Part shown: positions 1 through 8,500 of the stretch, one piece after another | Numbering within the stretch: position 1 is the first letter of the stretch | Layout of the letters: the number at the start of each line of letters is the position of its first letter | Source: Coriobacteriaceae bacterium | GTDB lineage: Bacteria; Actinomycetota; Coriobacteriia; Coriobacteriales; Eggerthellaceae | DNA length: 11,073 bases | NCBI GenBank assembly: GCA_004555335.1 | Contig: SFII01000034.1 | Coordinates: 1-11,073, forward strand | Direction: 5' to 3' | Notes under the pieces: model-generated | Told to the model about the DNA's origin: nothing | The model's database searches: none | What the model saw: only the letters and a program-made list of their open reading frames with translations | Program-made: the position numbers and the translations under genes

Positions 1-1322
1 CGATACACTTCGAACTCACCGGGATTCGGTGCCTTGCGCCTCTTGATGGGAGACGAGCCGACCGAAACCGAAAGGATGATGCCCACGAGCAAGTACGAAC
101 CGATCAAGGCAGAACCGCCTGAAGAAAGGAAGGGCAAGGGCTTACCGGTGGTAGGCGCCAGACCGATAACGCAGCAGATGTTCAAAAAGGCCTGGAAGAC
201 CAGCATGGTGGTGCATGCGCCGGCGATCATCGCGCCGAACTGGTCGGATGCCTGGCGTGTAATCTCGATACCCGCGTACAGCACGGCAATGAACAGTGCG
301 ACAATCAGAAGGCAGCCGATCAGGCCCAGCTCTTCGCCCACGATGGAGAAGATGAAGTCGGTTTCCGCTTCGGGGATGTAGAGGTACTTCTCGGTGGAGT
401 TACCCAAACCGACTCCGAAGATGCCTCCCTCGCCGAAAGCGTAGAACGAACGGAGCAGCTGGTAGCCAGCGCCATAAGGGTCGGACTCGGGATTGAGGAA
501 GATCATTCGGTCGGAACGATAGCCTACGCCGAAGACCGCGATGATTCCCAGCAGGAGCACGATCGCGACCGTGATCGCAAAGGGCTTGGCAGGGATATCC
601 GCCAGCCACAGGACGGCGAACAGGCCGACCACGCAGATGAGCGTGGTACCCAAGTCGGACTGCGCCCAATACATGAACAGAAGGGGCGCCACGACCATCA
701 CCGCCATGCGGATGCCCAGCTGGGTGGTGTCCAGGTTCTTGGTACGGTATTCGAACATGATGCGTGCCGCATACAGAATGAATACCGGCTTGGCCAACTC
801 CGATGGCTGGAAGGAAATGGGGCCCAGATTCAACCAACGCTGCGCGCCCAAGCTTGCGGTACCGATGGAGAAGGTGAGGATCAGCAAGATCAAAGACACC
901 AGCCAGAAGCTGTCGAGCATCTTGCCCATCCAGGAACGATACGGTAGGAAGAAGGCCACGAAGGCGCAGCCGGCAATGGCGATTACTGCGAACAAGATCT
1001 GCTCCGTCGCGTAGCTTGCGATATTCCTGCCATTCTCCAAGGCCTCGATAGACGAGGACGAGAAGATCATCAGGATGCCGATGATGGTGAGGACCAACAC
1101 CGAACCGATCAAGATAACCCTGGGCCGGACCACTTCCGTGGGGCCGCTCAGGAAATTCATCCTCTCGAACAAGGTCGCAGGACGCACGCCGTTGTTTGCA
1201 GAACGGCGCTGCCTCCTTCTTCCAGTCGAGGGCTTCTTGATACCCGCCTTCTTGCCTCCCTGCCCGCGTGCAGATGGGCTTTCCGAACCCTTGCGTGCAC
1301 GGGTTTCTTCACGGCGGGCCAT
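1..1322 (-). CDS. ftsW: FtsW, septal peptidoglycan glycosyltransferase (SEDS family), 3' end cut by window
   Basis: FtsW polymerises lipid II into glycan strands at the division septum, in partnership with FtsI. It is a polytopic membrane protein. 440 codons are visible from the ATG at 1322 and the frame stays open to base 1, so only the extreme C-terminus is missing. Visible SEDS signatures are R-W-L-N-L-G followed by FQPSE at about residues 162-175, SDLGTT at 222-227, DPYGAGYQ at 281-288, and PEAETDFIF at 317-325. The Asp of that last motif (about 322) corresponds to the residue needed for polymerisation in SEDS proteins. FLSSGGS follows at 398-404. The first membrane segment starts near residue 68 and is preceded by an unusually long, Arg/Lys-rich cytoplasmic tail. 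The ATG overlaps the murD stop as TAATG, and an AAAGGGA sequence about 8 nt upstream, inside murD, serves as ribosome binding site. RodA is the main alternative, but the dcw position argues for FtsW. Confidence 0.96.
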   Translation of the reverse strand, partial: MARREETRARKGSESPSARGQGGKKAGIKKPSTGRRRQRRSANNGVRPATLFERMNFLSGPTEVVRPRVILIGSVLVLTIIGILMIFSSSSIEALENGRNIASYATEQILFAVIAIAGCAFVAFFLPYRSWMGKMLDSFWLVSLILLILTFSIGTASLGAQRWLNLGPISFQPSELAKPVFILYAARIMFEYRTKNLDTTQLGIRMAVMVVAPLLFMYWAQSDLGTTLICVVGLFAVLWLADIPAKPFAITVAIVLLLGIIAVFGVGYRSDRMIFLNPESDPYGAGYQLLRSFYAFGEGGIFGVGLGNSTEKYLYIPEAETDFIFSIVGEELGLIGCLLIVALFIAVLYAGIEITRQASDQFGAMIAGACTTMLVFQAFLNICCVIGLAPTTGKPLPFLSSGGSALIGSYLLVGIILSVSVGSSPIKRRKAPNPGEFEVY

Positions 1323-2779
1323 TAGCGGGATCCCTTTCGCTGCTCGACATAGGACTTAAAGACGCATCCGCGCTCTTCGAAGCAGCTGAACTCGTCGAAT
1401 GACGCGCACGCAGGCGAAAGCAGGACGATATCCCCCTCACCCGCCATGTCAGCGGCAAGTTCAAAGGCCTGTTTCATACCCGGCGCAGAGTGCACGGGAA
1501 TCTTCGAAGACGCGAACGCCTGCTCGAAACGGGGACCGCCCTCGCCATAGCACACAACGGCCTTGCAATTCTGTTCGGCTACCGCCACCAGATCGGCAAG
1601 GTCGGTGCCCTTATCGCGGCCGCCCAAAAGCACGATGGGCTTTTTCGGGTCGAAAGCGGCAAGCGCCTTCAAGGTGGCGTCCACATTGGTTGCCTTCGAA
1701 TCGTTGTAATATTCCACGCCATCGACGAAGCCGCAAGGTTCGATGCGGTGCTCCAGGGAAGCGAAACTGCGAAGCGCGCGCGCAACCCCGTCGGCGGGGG
1801 CGCCCACGGCAATGGCGGCGCTCGCCGCGGCAAGCGCGTTGGAAACATTGTGCTCCCCGACTATCTGCAGCTCATCCTTCTTGCACAGGCGCATTTCCCG
1901 CCCGTCGAAGGCGACCACGAGCGACTGGTCATGCGGATCCAGGAACGCTGCATTCTCGCTCCCGCAACGGGCACGCATGTCGCAGCAGATGCCCGGTTCG
2001 GCACCCATGGGGATATAAGGGAAACGGTCTTTCGCATCGATAGCCCTCAATTCGCGCACTTTGGCTCGGACCACATCGTTAACCGCATCCATCACCGCAA
2101 CGCCCTCTCCCAGATTGGAAAGCAGCTTCATCTTCGCTTGGACGTAGTTTTCGAAACCATGATGCCACTTCACATGATCGGGCGTGATATTCAGAAGAAC
2201 CGCCGCATCGGGTGCGAACAGTATCGTGGAAGCAAGCTGATAGGAAGAAACCTCGGCCACGTACACCTGGGTTTCACCTTGGGCAACCGCTTCAAGGCAG
2301 GTGTCCCCGATATTGCCGACTGCAGAAGCGCCGAAACCGCATTCGTTGAGGATATGGGCGCAAAGGGCAGTCGTGGTGGTTTTCCCGTTGGTGCCGGTGA
2401 TAGCCACCCACACGGAATCCGTGTCGCTCTCCCTCCAAGCGAATTCAACCTCGCTGATGATCTCGCGGGAGGCAGCCTTCGCAGCCAAGTAGAAGTCTGA
2501 GAATTCGGAGATTCCCGGGGATACGATGCACAGATCGAAGCTGCCCCGAACCTCTTCGGTATCGAACATCACCTGGGCACCTGCCTGGGAGAATTCCGCC
2601 GCCTGGACACGCGCCTTCTCATTGGAGGCACCGGCATATACGGTCACGGAAGCAACCCGGGAACCCAGAAGGCCCAGACAATAACGAGCGGCAATGCTGC
2701 CGCTCTTCCCAAGGCCAAGGACGAGCACGTCCCCGATGGATGCGGGGGCGTGCTTTTTTCCAGATACGAATTCAGTCAT
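1322..2779 (-). CDS. murD: UDP-N-acetylmuramoyl-L-alanine--D-glutamate ligase
   Basis: MurD is the cytoplasmic ATP-dependent ligase that adds D-Glu to UDP-MurNAc-L-Ala. The protein is 485 aa, slightly longer than the usual 440-460. An N-terminal Rossmann-like UDP-binding domain (LGLGKSG at 21-27) is followed by the ATP P-loop GTNGKTTT at 129-136. Next come EVSSYQL at 176-182 and NITPDH at 197-202, with the lysine that is carbamylated in the family at about 216. GEHNVSN lies at 308-314, HRIE at 344-347, the YNDSKATN motif at 358-365 that is characteristic of MurD, GGRDKG at 386-391, and LLSPACASFDEF at 453-464. All expected ligase motifs are present. The ATG at 2779 overlaps the mraY TAA by one base, and the TAA at 1324-1322 overlaps the ftsW ATG by one base, so it is coupled on both sides. 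Confidence 0.97.
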   Translation of the reverse strand: MTEFVSGKKHAPASIGDVLVLGLGKSGSIAARYCLGLLGSRVASVTVYAGASNEKARVQAAEFSQAGAQVMFDTEEVRGSFDLCIVSPGISEFSDFYLAAKAASREIISEVEFAWRESDTDSVWVAITGTNGKTTTTALCAHILNECGFGASAVGNIGDTCLEAVAQGETQVYVAEVSSYQLASTILFAPDAAVLLNITPDHVKWHHGFENYVQAKMKLLSNLGEGVAVMDAVNDVVRAKVRELRAIDAKDRFPYIPMGAEPGICCDMRARCGSENAAFLDPHDQSLVVAFDGREMRLCKKDELQIVGEHNVSNALAAASAAIAVGAPADGVARALRSFASLEHRIEPCGFVDGVEYYNDSKATNVDATLKALAAFDPKKPIVLLGGRDKGTDLADLVAVAEQNCKAVVCYGEGGPRFEQAFASSKIPVHSAPGMKQAFELAADMAGEGDIVLLSPACASFDEFSCFEERGCVFKSYVEQRKGSR

Positions 2780-3816
2780 TAAACCACCGCCAAAACGGAT
2801 TCAGCGAAGTAGATGAAGAAGCCCAACGCCGCCAGGCTGCCGGAAACGATCCAGAAGCGAACGACGACCTTGACCTCGCTCCACCCCTTCTTCTCGAAAT
2901 GATGATGCAAGGGCGCCATCAAGAACAGGCGCTTGCGGGTACGCTTGTAGTAGAAGACCTGGATCATGACCGAAAGCGCTTCGGCAACGAACAGGCCGCC
3001 CAGAACCAGGGAGATGACTTCCGTCTTGGTTACCACGGCAAGGCACCCCAGAGCAGTGCCGAGAGCCAAAGACCCCGTATCCCCCATGAAGATATCTGCA
3101 GGGAAGGAGTTGAACCACAGAAAGCCGATGCAGGTGCCGGCAATGGCGGCTGCGAATACCGCTTCACCGAACATGTCGGAACGATAGGCGATGGCAGCCA
3201 TGAGCATCATGACCACCATGACGGTACCACTCGCCAGGCCGTCCAGACCATCGGTCAGATTGACCGCATTGGACATGCCCGCAATAAGGATGAGCACGAA
3301 CAGCAGATAGAGCCAGGGAATCTGCACGCCACCGATAGTGGTGGTGAGGATCCCCAGATCGAAGGTAACCAGGAAGGGAATATGGACGGTAGGCTCCACA
3401 CCGCACAGGTTCACCGCCAGCAGGCAGAAAACCACGACGAGCGAGAACTGCCCGATCAGCTTGGCACGGGGCTTCAAGCCCAAGGTGTTCTTCTTCAGAA
3501 CCTTCGAGGCATCGTCGACCAAACCCAAAACACCTGTCAGAAGCGTAGTGGCAAGAAGCAGCCACATCTCGGGGCGCCATCCGCCCAGAACCACGGTCGT
3601 CACAGCGATAGCCAGAAGCATGACGGCACCGCCCATGGTGGGAGTGCCCTGCTTCACCAGGTGGCTTTCGGGGCCATCGGCACGAACCTGCTGTCCGATG
3701 TTGTCACGGCGGAGCAGCCTGATCCAGGCAGGCATGATGGCTATGGTAATGACTGCGGAAAGCACGATAGCCAAAAACATGGAGAAGGTTGGATATTGGG
3801 ACAGTATCGAAAACAT
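2779..3816 (-). CDS. mraY: Phospho-N-acetylmuramoyl-pentapeptide-transferase
   Basis: MraY is the integral membrane enzyme that transfers phospho-MurNAc-pentapeptide from UDP to undecaprenyl phosphate, giving lipid I. The protein is 345 aa from the ATG at 3816, with about ten hydrophobic segments. Family motifs in order are KQGTPTMGG at 55-63, the Asp pair at 101-102 followed by a conserved basic loop, NAVNLTDGLDGLA at 183-195, GDTGSLALG at 245-253, and PLHHHFEKKG at 302-311. The two Asp clusters and the His-rich loop form the magnesium and substrate site in the family. Start choice is uncertain. The ATG at 3816 lies one base after the murF stop, with GAAGGA 13 nt upstream. A TTG at 3825 lies inside murF with only 4 nt spacing and would add three residues. 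I prefer the ATG. The 3' end overlaps murD by one base. Confidence 0.96.
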   Translation of the reverse strand: MFSILSQYPTFSMFLAIVLSAVITIAIMPAWIRLLRRDNIGQQVRADGPESHLVKQGTPTMGGAVMLLAIAVTTVVLGGWRPEMWLLLATTLLTGVLGLVDDASKVLKKNTLGLKPRAKLIGQFSLVVVFCLLAVNLCGVEPTVHIPFLVTFDLGILTTTIGGVQIPWLYLLFVLILIAGMSNAVNLTDGLDGLASGTVMVVMMLMAAIAYRSDMFGEAVFAAAIAGTCIGFLWFNSFPADIFMGDTGSLALGTALGCLAVVTKTEVISLVLGGLFVAEALSVMIQVFYYKRTRKRLFLMAPLHHHFEKKGWSEVKVVVRFWIVSGSLAALGFFIYFAESVLAVV

Positions 3817-3817
3817 G

Positions 3818-5263
3818 CTAATCAATCAGTCCTTCGACGATCCGTTCAAGGGCCATGGAATGGGATGCCTTCACCAACACGGCATCGCCCTGGCCGAGCT
3901 CATCCTTCAAGCGCGAGATCAGCAGGCCCACATCCTCAGTATGCCACACCGCATCTTCGGGCATGCCGGCACGAAGCGCTGCAGCGGCAATCCCCTTAGA
4001 AAGAGCACCGACGCAATACAGACGATCGACCTTAGCACCAACCGCACACTCGCCCACGAGTGCATGGCCTGCCTCGGTGAAGTCGCCCAATTCGCCCATA
4101 TCCCCTAAAACCGCGAACCTGCGGCCTTCCACATCCATGGATGCGAACATGGCAAGGGATGCCTTCATGGAATCGGGATTGGCATTGTAGGTGTCATCGA
4201 TCACGGTTGCACCGCAGGAAGCGCAGAGCACCTGCTGGCGGCCGGCAACAGCTTGGGCACCGGCAAGCGCACCGGCAATCCGGTGCGCATCCATCCCGAG
4301 CTTCCAGCCCACGGCGGCAGCTGCGCATGCGTTATGGACATTGTGCAGGCCCGCGATGCCCAGCGAGCACTCTGCCTGCCCATTGGGAAGATGGAGCACG
4401 AAGCTGGCACAACCCCGGTCGTTTACCTGTACATCCGAGGCATACACCTTCGGACGGATATCGATCGGATAGCTCTGCGGGTCGACACCGGAACCATCGA
4501 AGAACACTTCCTCGATCCCCGGGCGGCGGGTGTTGCCGAAATCGCGCAAACAGTTCGCGTATTCATCGCTCGAATTGATGAAGGCCACTCCCCCTTCGCG
4601 CAGGGAGGCAAAGGGCTCGGCTTTCGCCCGCGCGATATTCTCGCGCGAACCCAAGAGCTCCATATGGCTGGTTCCCACATTGGTGACCAAGGCCATGTCG
4701 GGCTGGGCGAAGGCGCAGAGCAATTCCAGCTGATGCAAGCCGCGCATTCCCATCTCAACGACGGCAAAACGGGTTTCGGGATCGATGCGCAAAAGCGTTG
4801 CGGGAACCCCTAATTCGTTGTTCTGGTTCCCAATCGTCGCGATAGTTGGACCGAAGGAAGAGAGCACCCGGCTCATCAGGTTCTTCGTGGTGGTCTTGCC
4901 ACTCGACCCCGTGAGCGCGATAACCGTGGCTCCGGCCTTCTGACGCCATGCTGCCGCAATGCGCTCGAGCGCGCCGATAACCGAATCAACAAGGATCAGC
5001 GCCGCATTGCTGCCGGCGATGGACTCCATCTGACGGTCATCGAGCGCATGCTCGATCAAACAGGCGGAAGCACCTTTGGAAATGCAATCCGCAACGAAAT
5101 CATGGCCATCCACCCTCGAACCGGGAATCGCAAGGTACAGATCCCCAACCGATACCTCACGCGAGTCCCAGCAAATGCCCTTGACGATGATCTTTTCAGC
5201 CTCAACGGGCAACAAGAAGCGACCACCTGCAAAAGAGGTGAGTTCCAAAGCATTCAATTGCAT
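3818..5263 (-). CDS. murF: UDP-N-acetylmuramoyl-tripeptide--D-alanyl-D-alanine ligase
   Basis: MurF adds the D-Ala-D-Ala dipeptide to UDP-MurNAc-tripeptide in the cytoplasm, the last soluble step before MraY. It has 481 aa, a normal length. The N-terminal substrate domain contains DSREV at 33-37. The P-loop TGSSGKTTTK is at 118-127, and NQNNELGVP, typical of MurF, at 146-154. TNVGTSHMELLGS is at 194-206, with the expected lysine in ARAKAE at 211-216. GLHNVHN is at 305-311, DDTYNANPDSM at 356-366 and GDMGELG at 387-393. The late motif reads VKASHSMALE (464-473), where many MurF proteins have KGSR; this is a conservative-looking variation. The ATG at 5263 follows the murE stop after 9 nt, with a weak AGG about 9 nt upstream as ribosome binding site. 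The TAG at 3820-3818 lies one base before the preferred mraY ATG. Confidence 0.97.
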   Translation of the reverse strand: MQLNALELTSFAGGRFLLPVEAEKIIVKGICWDSREVSVGDLYLAIPGSRVDGHDFVADCISKGASACLIEHALDDRQMESIAGSNAALILVDSVIGALERIAAAWRQKAGATVIALTGSSGKTTTKNLMSRVLSSFGPTIATIGNQNNELGVPATLLRIDPETRFAVVEMGMRGLHQLELLCAFAQPDMALVTNVGTSHMELLGSRENIARAKAEPFASLREGGVAFINSSDEYANCLRDFGNTRRPGIEEVFFDGSGVDPQSYPIDIRPKVYASDVQVNDRGCASFVLHLPNGQAECSLGIAGLHNVHNACAAAAVGWKLGMDAHRIAGALAGAQAVAGRQQVLCASCGATVIDDTYNANPDSMKASLAMFASMDVEGRRFAVLGDMGELGDFTEAGHALVGECAVGAKVDRLYCVGALSKGIAAAALRAGMPEDAVWHTEDVGLLISRLKDELGQGDAVLVKASHSMALERIVEGLID

Positions 5264-5272
5264 AAGAATCGC

Positions 5273-6751
5273 CTATCCGAAAAGCCTCTCGAGTTCTTCT
5301 GCCACAACCTCGGCATCGAGGAAGTGGATCTTCTCGGTACCGATGATCTGGTAGTCCTCATGGCCCTTACCTGCGACAAGGATGCTGTCACCGGGCTGGG
5401 CGAACTCGATCGCCTTGGCAATCGCCTTGCGGCGGTCGGGTTCGACCGCATACTTTCCCTCGCCTGCGGTCATGCCGGCCACCACGCCCTCGATGATCGC
5501 ATCAGGGTCTTCGGTACGGGGGTTATCGGAAGTAACGAAGGCATAATCGGCGGCAAGCGCGGCTTTGCCCATGATGGGACGCTTCGTTGCATCGCGGTCG
5601 CCACCGCAGCCGAACACCACGATGGTCCGGCCATCGGAAAGGCTCTTCACGGAAGCGATGGCCTTTTCCAGGGCATCGGGAGTGTGGGCATAATCGATGA
5701 AGACGCTGCGACCGCCGTCATTGGGAGCGGAAACGCGTTCCATGCGACCGGCAACCTGCGGAGCGGATTCAAGCGCAGAAACGATGGTGGATGCAGGGAT
5801 GCCCAGCTCGAGCGCGATACCGAAGGCGAGCATCACATTGGAAACGTTGAACTTGCCGACGAGCGGATAGCTGAAGGTATAACGGGAACCACGCACATCG
5901 AGGGTTACACGAGTGCTGCTGGTGTCGTATTCCACCTCTACGGGATGAATGAGCGCGCTGCGGTCGAAACCCACGGTGACGATATGGTCTTCAGCCTGCG
6001 AGCAGCGCTGGAGGAGCTTCTTCCCCCAATCGTCATCGATGTTGATGACGCGCTTTGCGGGATATTCCTTGGAAAACAGACGCGCCTTCGCCTCGAAATA
6101 GGATTCGAAGGTGTTGTGGTAGTCCAGATGGTCCTGGGTAAGATTCGTGAAAGCGGTCACCTCGAACTTGGTACCCCAAGTACGCTCGAGGTCGAGCGCA
6201 TGGGAGCTGACTTCCATGGTGACGACATCGCATTCGGCTTCCTTCATCTGGGAGAAGATAGCCTGCAGGTCGCTCGATTCAGGCGTGGTGTGGCTTGCGG
6301 GGCTGGTCTTGTCACCTACACGAATGCCCACAGTGCCGATGACACCGGTCTTCTTGCCTGCGGTTGCGGCGATATGCTCGACCAGATAGGTGGTGGTGGT
6401 TTTGCCGTTGGTGCCAGTGATGCCAACCAAGTTCAGGCCCTCGGAAGGACGGCCGTAGAAATTCGATGCGGCAAGCGAAAGCGCTTTGCGGGAGTCGGAA
6501 ACGACTACCTCGGTGACATCGGTCGCGTCTGCGAGGTACACCTTGCGCTCGACGACGAGGACCTTCGCCCCGCGATCGATGGCGTCCTGGGCGAAGGTAT
6601 GGCCGTCAACCTTCGTGCCGACAATGCAGAAGAAAGCATCTCCTGGCCATACCCTGTTGCTGCTGAATGCAACGCCGGTAACCTCTTCGGATTCGTTTCC
6701 GATGATCGTGCAATCGATACCGGAAAACAGCTGCTTGCAGGTAATAGACAT
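5273..6751 (-). CDS. murE: UDP-N-acetylmuramoyl-tripeptide synthetase, likely meso-diaminopimelate-adding
   Basis: MurE adds the third, diamino acid residue of the stem peptide to UDP-MurNAc-L-Ala-D-Glu. It has 492 aa from the ATG at 6751. Motifs are the P-loop GTNGKTTT at 113-120, HTTPESSDL at 154-162, NLTQDHLDYH at 203-212, the carbamylated-lysine region FEAKARLF around K222, GKFNVSN at 299-305, DYAHTPDAL at 353-361, GCGGDRDATKRP at 381-392, and GKGHEDYQ at 461-468. The specificity loop reads DNPRTEDP at 409-416. The DNPR form is associated with enzymes that accept meso-diaminopimelate rather than lysine, so a DAP-type wall is inferred. An ATG ten codons upstream (6781) is in frame but lies inside ftsI and has no ribosome binding site. 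AAGGAG at 6763-6758, 6 nt before 6751, decides the start. Confidence 0.97.
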   Translation of the reverse strand: MSITCKQLFSGIDCTIIGNESEEVTGVAFSSNRVWPGDAFFCIVGTKVDGHTFAQDAIDRGAKVLVVERKVYLADATDVTEVVVSDSRKALSLAASNFYGRPSEGLNLVGITGTNGKTTTTYLVEHIAATAGKKTGVIGTVGIRVGDKTSPASHTTPESSDLQAIFSQMKEAECDVVTMEVSSHALDLERTWGTKFEVTAFTNLTQDHLDYHNTFESYFEAKARLFSKEYPAKRVINIDDDWGKKLLQRCSQAEDHIVTVGFDRSALIHPVEVEYDTSSTRVTLDVRGSRYTFSYPLVGKFNVSNVMLAFGIALELGIPASTIVSALESAPQVAGRMERVSAPNDGGRSVFIDYAHTPDALEKAIASVKSLSDGRTIVVFGCGGDRDATKRPIMGKAALAADYAFVTSDNPRTEDPDAIIEGVVAGMTAGEGKYAVEPDRRKAIAKAIEFAQPGDSILVAGKGHEDYQIIGTEKIHFLDAEVVAEELERLFG

Positions 6752-6757
6752 GAAGCG

Positions 6758-6763
6758 CTCCTT
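6758..6763 (-). promoter_or_regulatory. Ribosome binding site of murE, fused with the ftsI stop codon
   Basis: Read on the minus strand, the sequence is TAAGGAG, six bases, then ATG. The TAA is the stop codon of ftsI and its last two bases are part of the AAGGAG Shine-Dalgarno sequence. This near-ideal site fixes the murE start at 6751 and suggests that ribosomes finishing ftsI reinitiate directly on murE. Confidence 0.85.
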
Positions 6764-8495
6764 ACTCGGGCGAAATCTCATAGTGATTAATCGCGAAGGA
6801 CATTATATCGGCAAACGCAGGGGTGGTGAGCCTGTCGCCGGGAACATTCGTAACGCCCACAAAACAGACCAGGTTGGAATTCGATTCGGGTAGATAGCCG
6901 ACAAAGCTGATGTTGGAGGTTTCCAACAGGTACAAGCCGTCCTCGCCGACGATTTCGGCAGTACCGGTCTTGCCCGCAGGCTCGAATTCCGCAATCTGCG
7001 CATCCGTACCGGTGCCGTAAGCGACAACCGACTGGAGCATGCTGGTAACGGGCGCGATGGCCTCGGTATTCTCGATAACCTTTTCGGTCTGATAGACGGG
7101 TTCTTCGCCGGTCTGGGGCTTGGCAAGCAGGAAGTGGGGCGTGCACTCCACACCGTCGTTGATCAGCGCACCGTAGAAGCGCGTGAGCTGCAGGGGCGTG
7201 ACCATGATGCCCTGGCCGAAGCTGACGTTGTACGCCTGGATGTCGGTCCAATCCTTCTGATCGCTCAGATAACCAGGAGACTCGCCGGGATAGTCGACAC
7301 CTGTGTAATCGGTCAGGTTGTATTTGACGATCTTGTCATAGAGCTCTTCGAAACCCAGCTGGGAGGCCAAAAGGGACGTGCCGACATTCGAGGATTGCGC
7401 CAGGACATCGCGTAAGGAGTAGACAACGTCGCCACGTGCATGGGAGTCGGAAACGTAATACTCGTTGGCGGGAAGCTGCGCCGGGCAGAACAGCTCGTCA
7501 TCGTCAGGATCGAGGTCGAGTTCCTCGAAAGCGGCGGTGAAGGTCACCGTCTTGAAGATGGAGCCGGGCTCGAAGCCAGTGGTGATGCTCGTCAAGCCCA
7601 TGTTGTTGTCATCGAAAGTGGAACGGTCATTGGGATCCATCAGGGGATTCGAGCTCATGGCAAGAATCTCGCCGTTGCTGGCGTCGTAGATAATCGCGTT
7701 ACCGCCGTCACCCTGGATGTCGGTAACCGCTTGGGCAAGGCGGTTTTCCAAGTATTCCTGCATCTCCAAATCGACGGAGATGACGATATCCTGGCCATCG
7801 GTGGGCTCGGTCTTTTCCTTCAGACCGCCGGCGATAGGCTGGCCGTTCGCGCCGCGCTGCTGCACGAGCACGCCATTAGTACCGGTCAGGATGTCGTTGT
7901 AATACAATTCGAGACCGGTCAATCCATTGCCGTCGGTGTCGCAGACGCCGATGATCTGCGCACCGATGGAACCATTGGGGTAGATACGCTTGGTATCATC
8001 AAGGAAATAGATGCCATCCAGGTTAAGCGCCTTCACCTTTTCGGCCAGTTCGACATCGGCCTTCTGGTAGATGTAGGCAAAAGAGGTGTTTTCCGCGGTG
8101 AGGGCGTCCATGTAGTCGGAGCGCTCGCCATCGAGGACGGCAGCCAACTGCGCAGCCGCACCCGCTGCGTCCTTCACTTCGGTGGGGTTGCAGTAGATGG
8201 TCTTCGCCTCGACATTGCAGGCAAGCACATTGCCATCGCGATCGTAGATGGTTCCTCGCTTGGCCTGCACTTCAACGTCGACGGTTTTCGTGGCTTCGGA
8301 TTTCTGGGCGTTCTCAGGACCCACAATCGCCGTAAGCCACACCAAACGCGCGAATATCGCCACGACAAGGATGGCGAAGCAGATGAAAATTATACGAATA
8401 CGGGCGGGATTCACCACGCCCGTATTAGCTGCAGTGGATTGCTTGCTCTGCATAGACGAATCCTTGCGACCGCCCGAACCACGAAGGCCAGCCAT
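6762..8495 (-). CDS. ftsI: FtsI/PBP2b-type septal peptidoglycan D,D-transpeptidase
   Basis: This class B penicillin-binding protein cross-links septal peptidoglycan outside the membrane and partners FtsW. It has 577 aa. A short cytoplasmic tail and one membrane anchor (about residues 33-57) are followed by a pedestal domain beginning with KRGTIYDRDG at 79-88. The C-terminal transpeptidase domain has all three active-site motifs: SIFK at 312-315 with the nucleophile Ser312, SSN at 368-370, and KTGT at 509-512. No PASTA repeats follow; the protein ends shortly after the transpeptidase fold. Six cysteines (93, 102, 185, 337, 451, 544) lie in the exported part. The ATG at 8495 is 5 nt after the ftsL stop with GAAGGA 8 nt upstream. 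A second ATG at 8453, also preceded by AAGGA, could give a protein 14 residues shorter. The sequence alone does not say whether it is called ftsI, pbpB or pbp2; the dcw position supports the septal role. Confidence 0.95.
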   Translation of the reverse strand: MAGLRGSGGRKDSSMQSKQSTAANTGVVNPARIRIIFICFAILVVAIFARLVWLTAIVGPENAQKSEATKTVDVEVQAKRGTIYDRDGNVLACNVEAKTIYCNPTEVKDAAGAAAQLAAVLDGERSDYMDALTAENTSFAYIYQKADVELAEKVKALNLDGIYFLDDTKRIYPNGSIGAQIIGVCDTDGNGLTGLELYYNDILTGTNGVLVQQRGANGQPIAGGLKEKTEPTDGQDIVISVDLEMQEYLENRLAQAVTDIQGDGGNAIIYDASNGEILAMSSNPLMDPNDRSTFDDNNMGLTSITTGFEPGSIFKTVTFTAAFEELDLDPDDDELFCPAQLPANEYYVSDSHARGDVVYSLRDVLAQSSNVGTSLLASQLGFEELYDKIVKYNLTDYTGVDYPGESPGYLSDQKDWTDIQAYNVSFGQGIMVTPLQLTRFYGALINDGVECTPHFLLAKPQTGEEPVYQTEKVIENTEAIAPVTSMLQSVVAYGTGTDAQIAEFEPAGKTGTAEIVGEDGLYLLETSNISFVGYLPESNSNLVCFVGVTNVPGDRLTTPAFADIMSFAINHYEISPE

Positions 8496-8500
8496 GGAGA

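Noticed and set aside
1490..2500. A 336-codon open frame on the plus strand, opposite murD.
   Set aside because: It mirrors an intact murD; the predicted protein resembles no family and no promoter or ribosome binding site was noticed.
2740..3999. A 419-codon open frame on the plus strand, opposite mraY and neighbouring ends.
   Set aside because: It is Gln/His/Asp-rich low-complexity sequence with no recognisable domain, and is the mirror of a clear mraY.
6752..6781. A MurE start ten codons upstream at 6781.
   Set aside because: There is no Shine-Dalgarno sequence in front of it, while AAGGAG sits 6 nt before the ATG at 6751.
5048..6790. A 580-codon open frame on the plus strand, opposite murE and the start of murF.
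   Set aside because: The minus-strand murE and murF carry every expected motif. The opposite frame resembles no family and is explained by codon bias of GC-rich genes.
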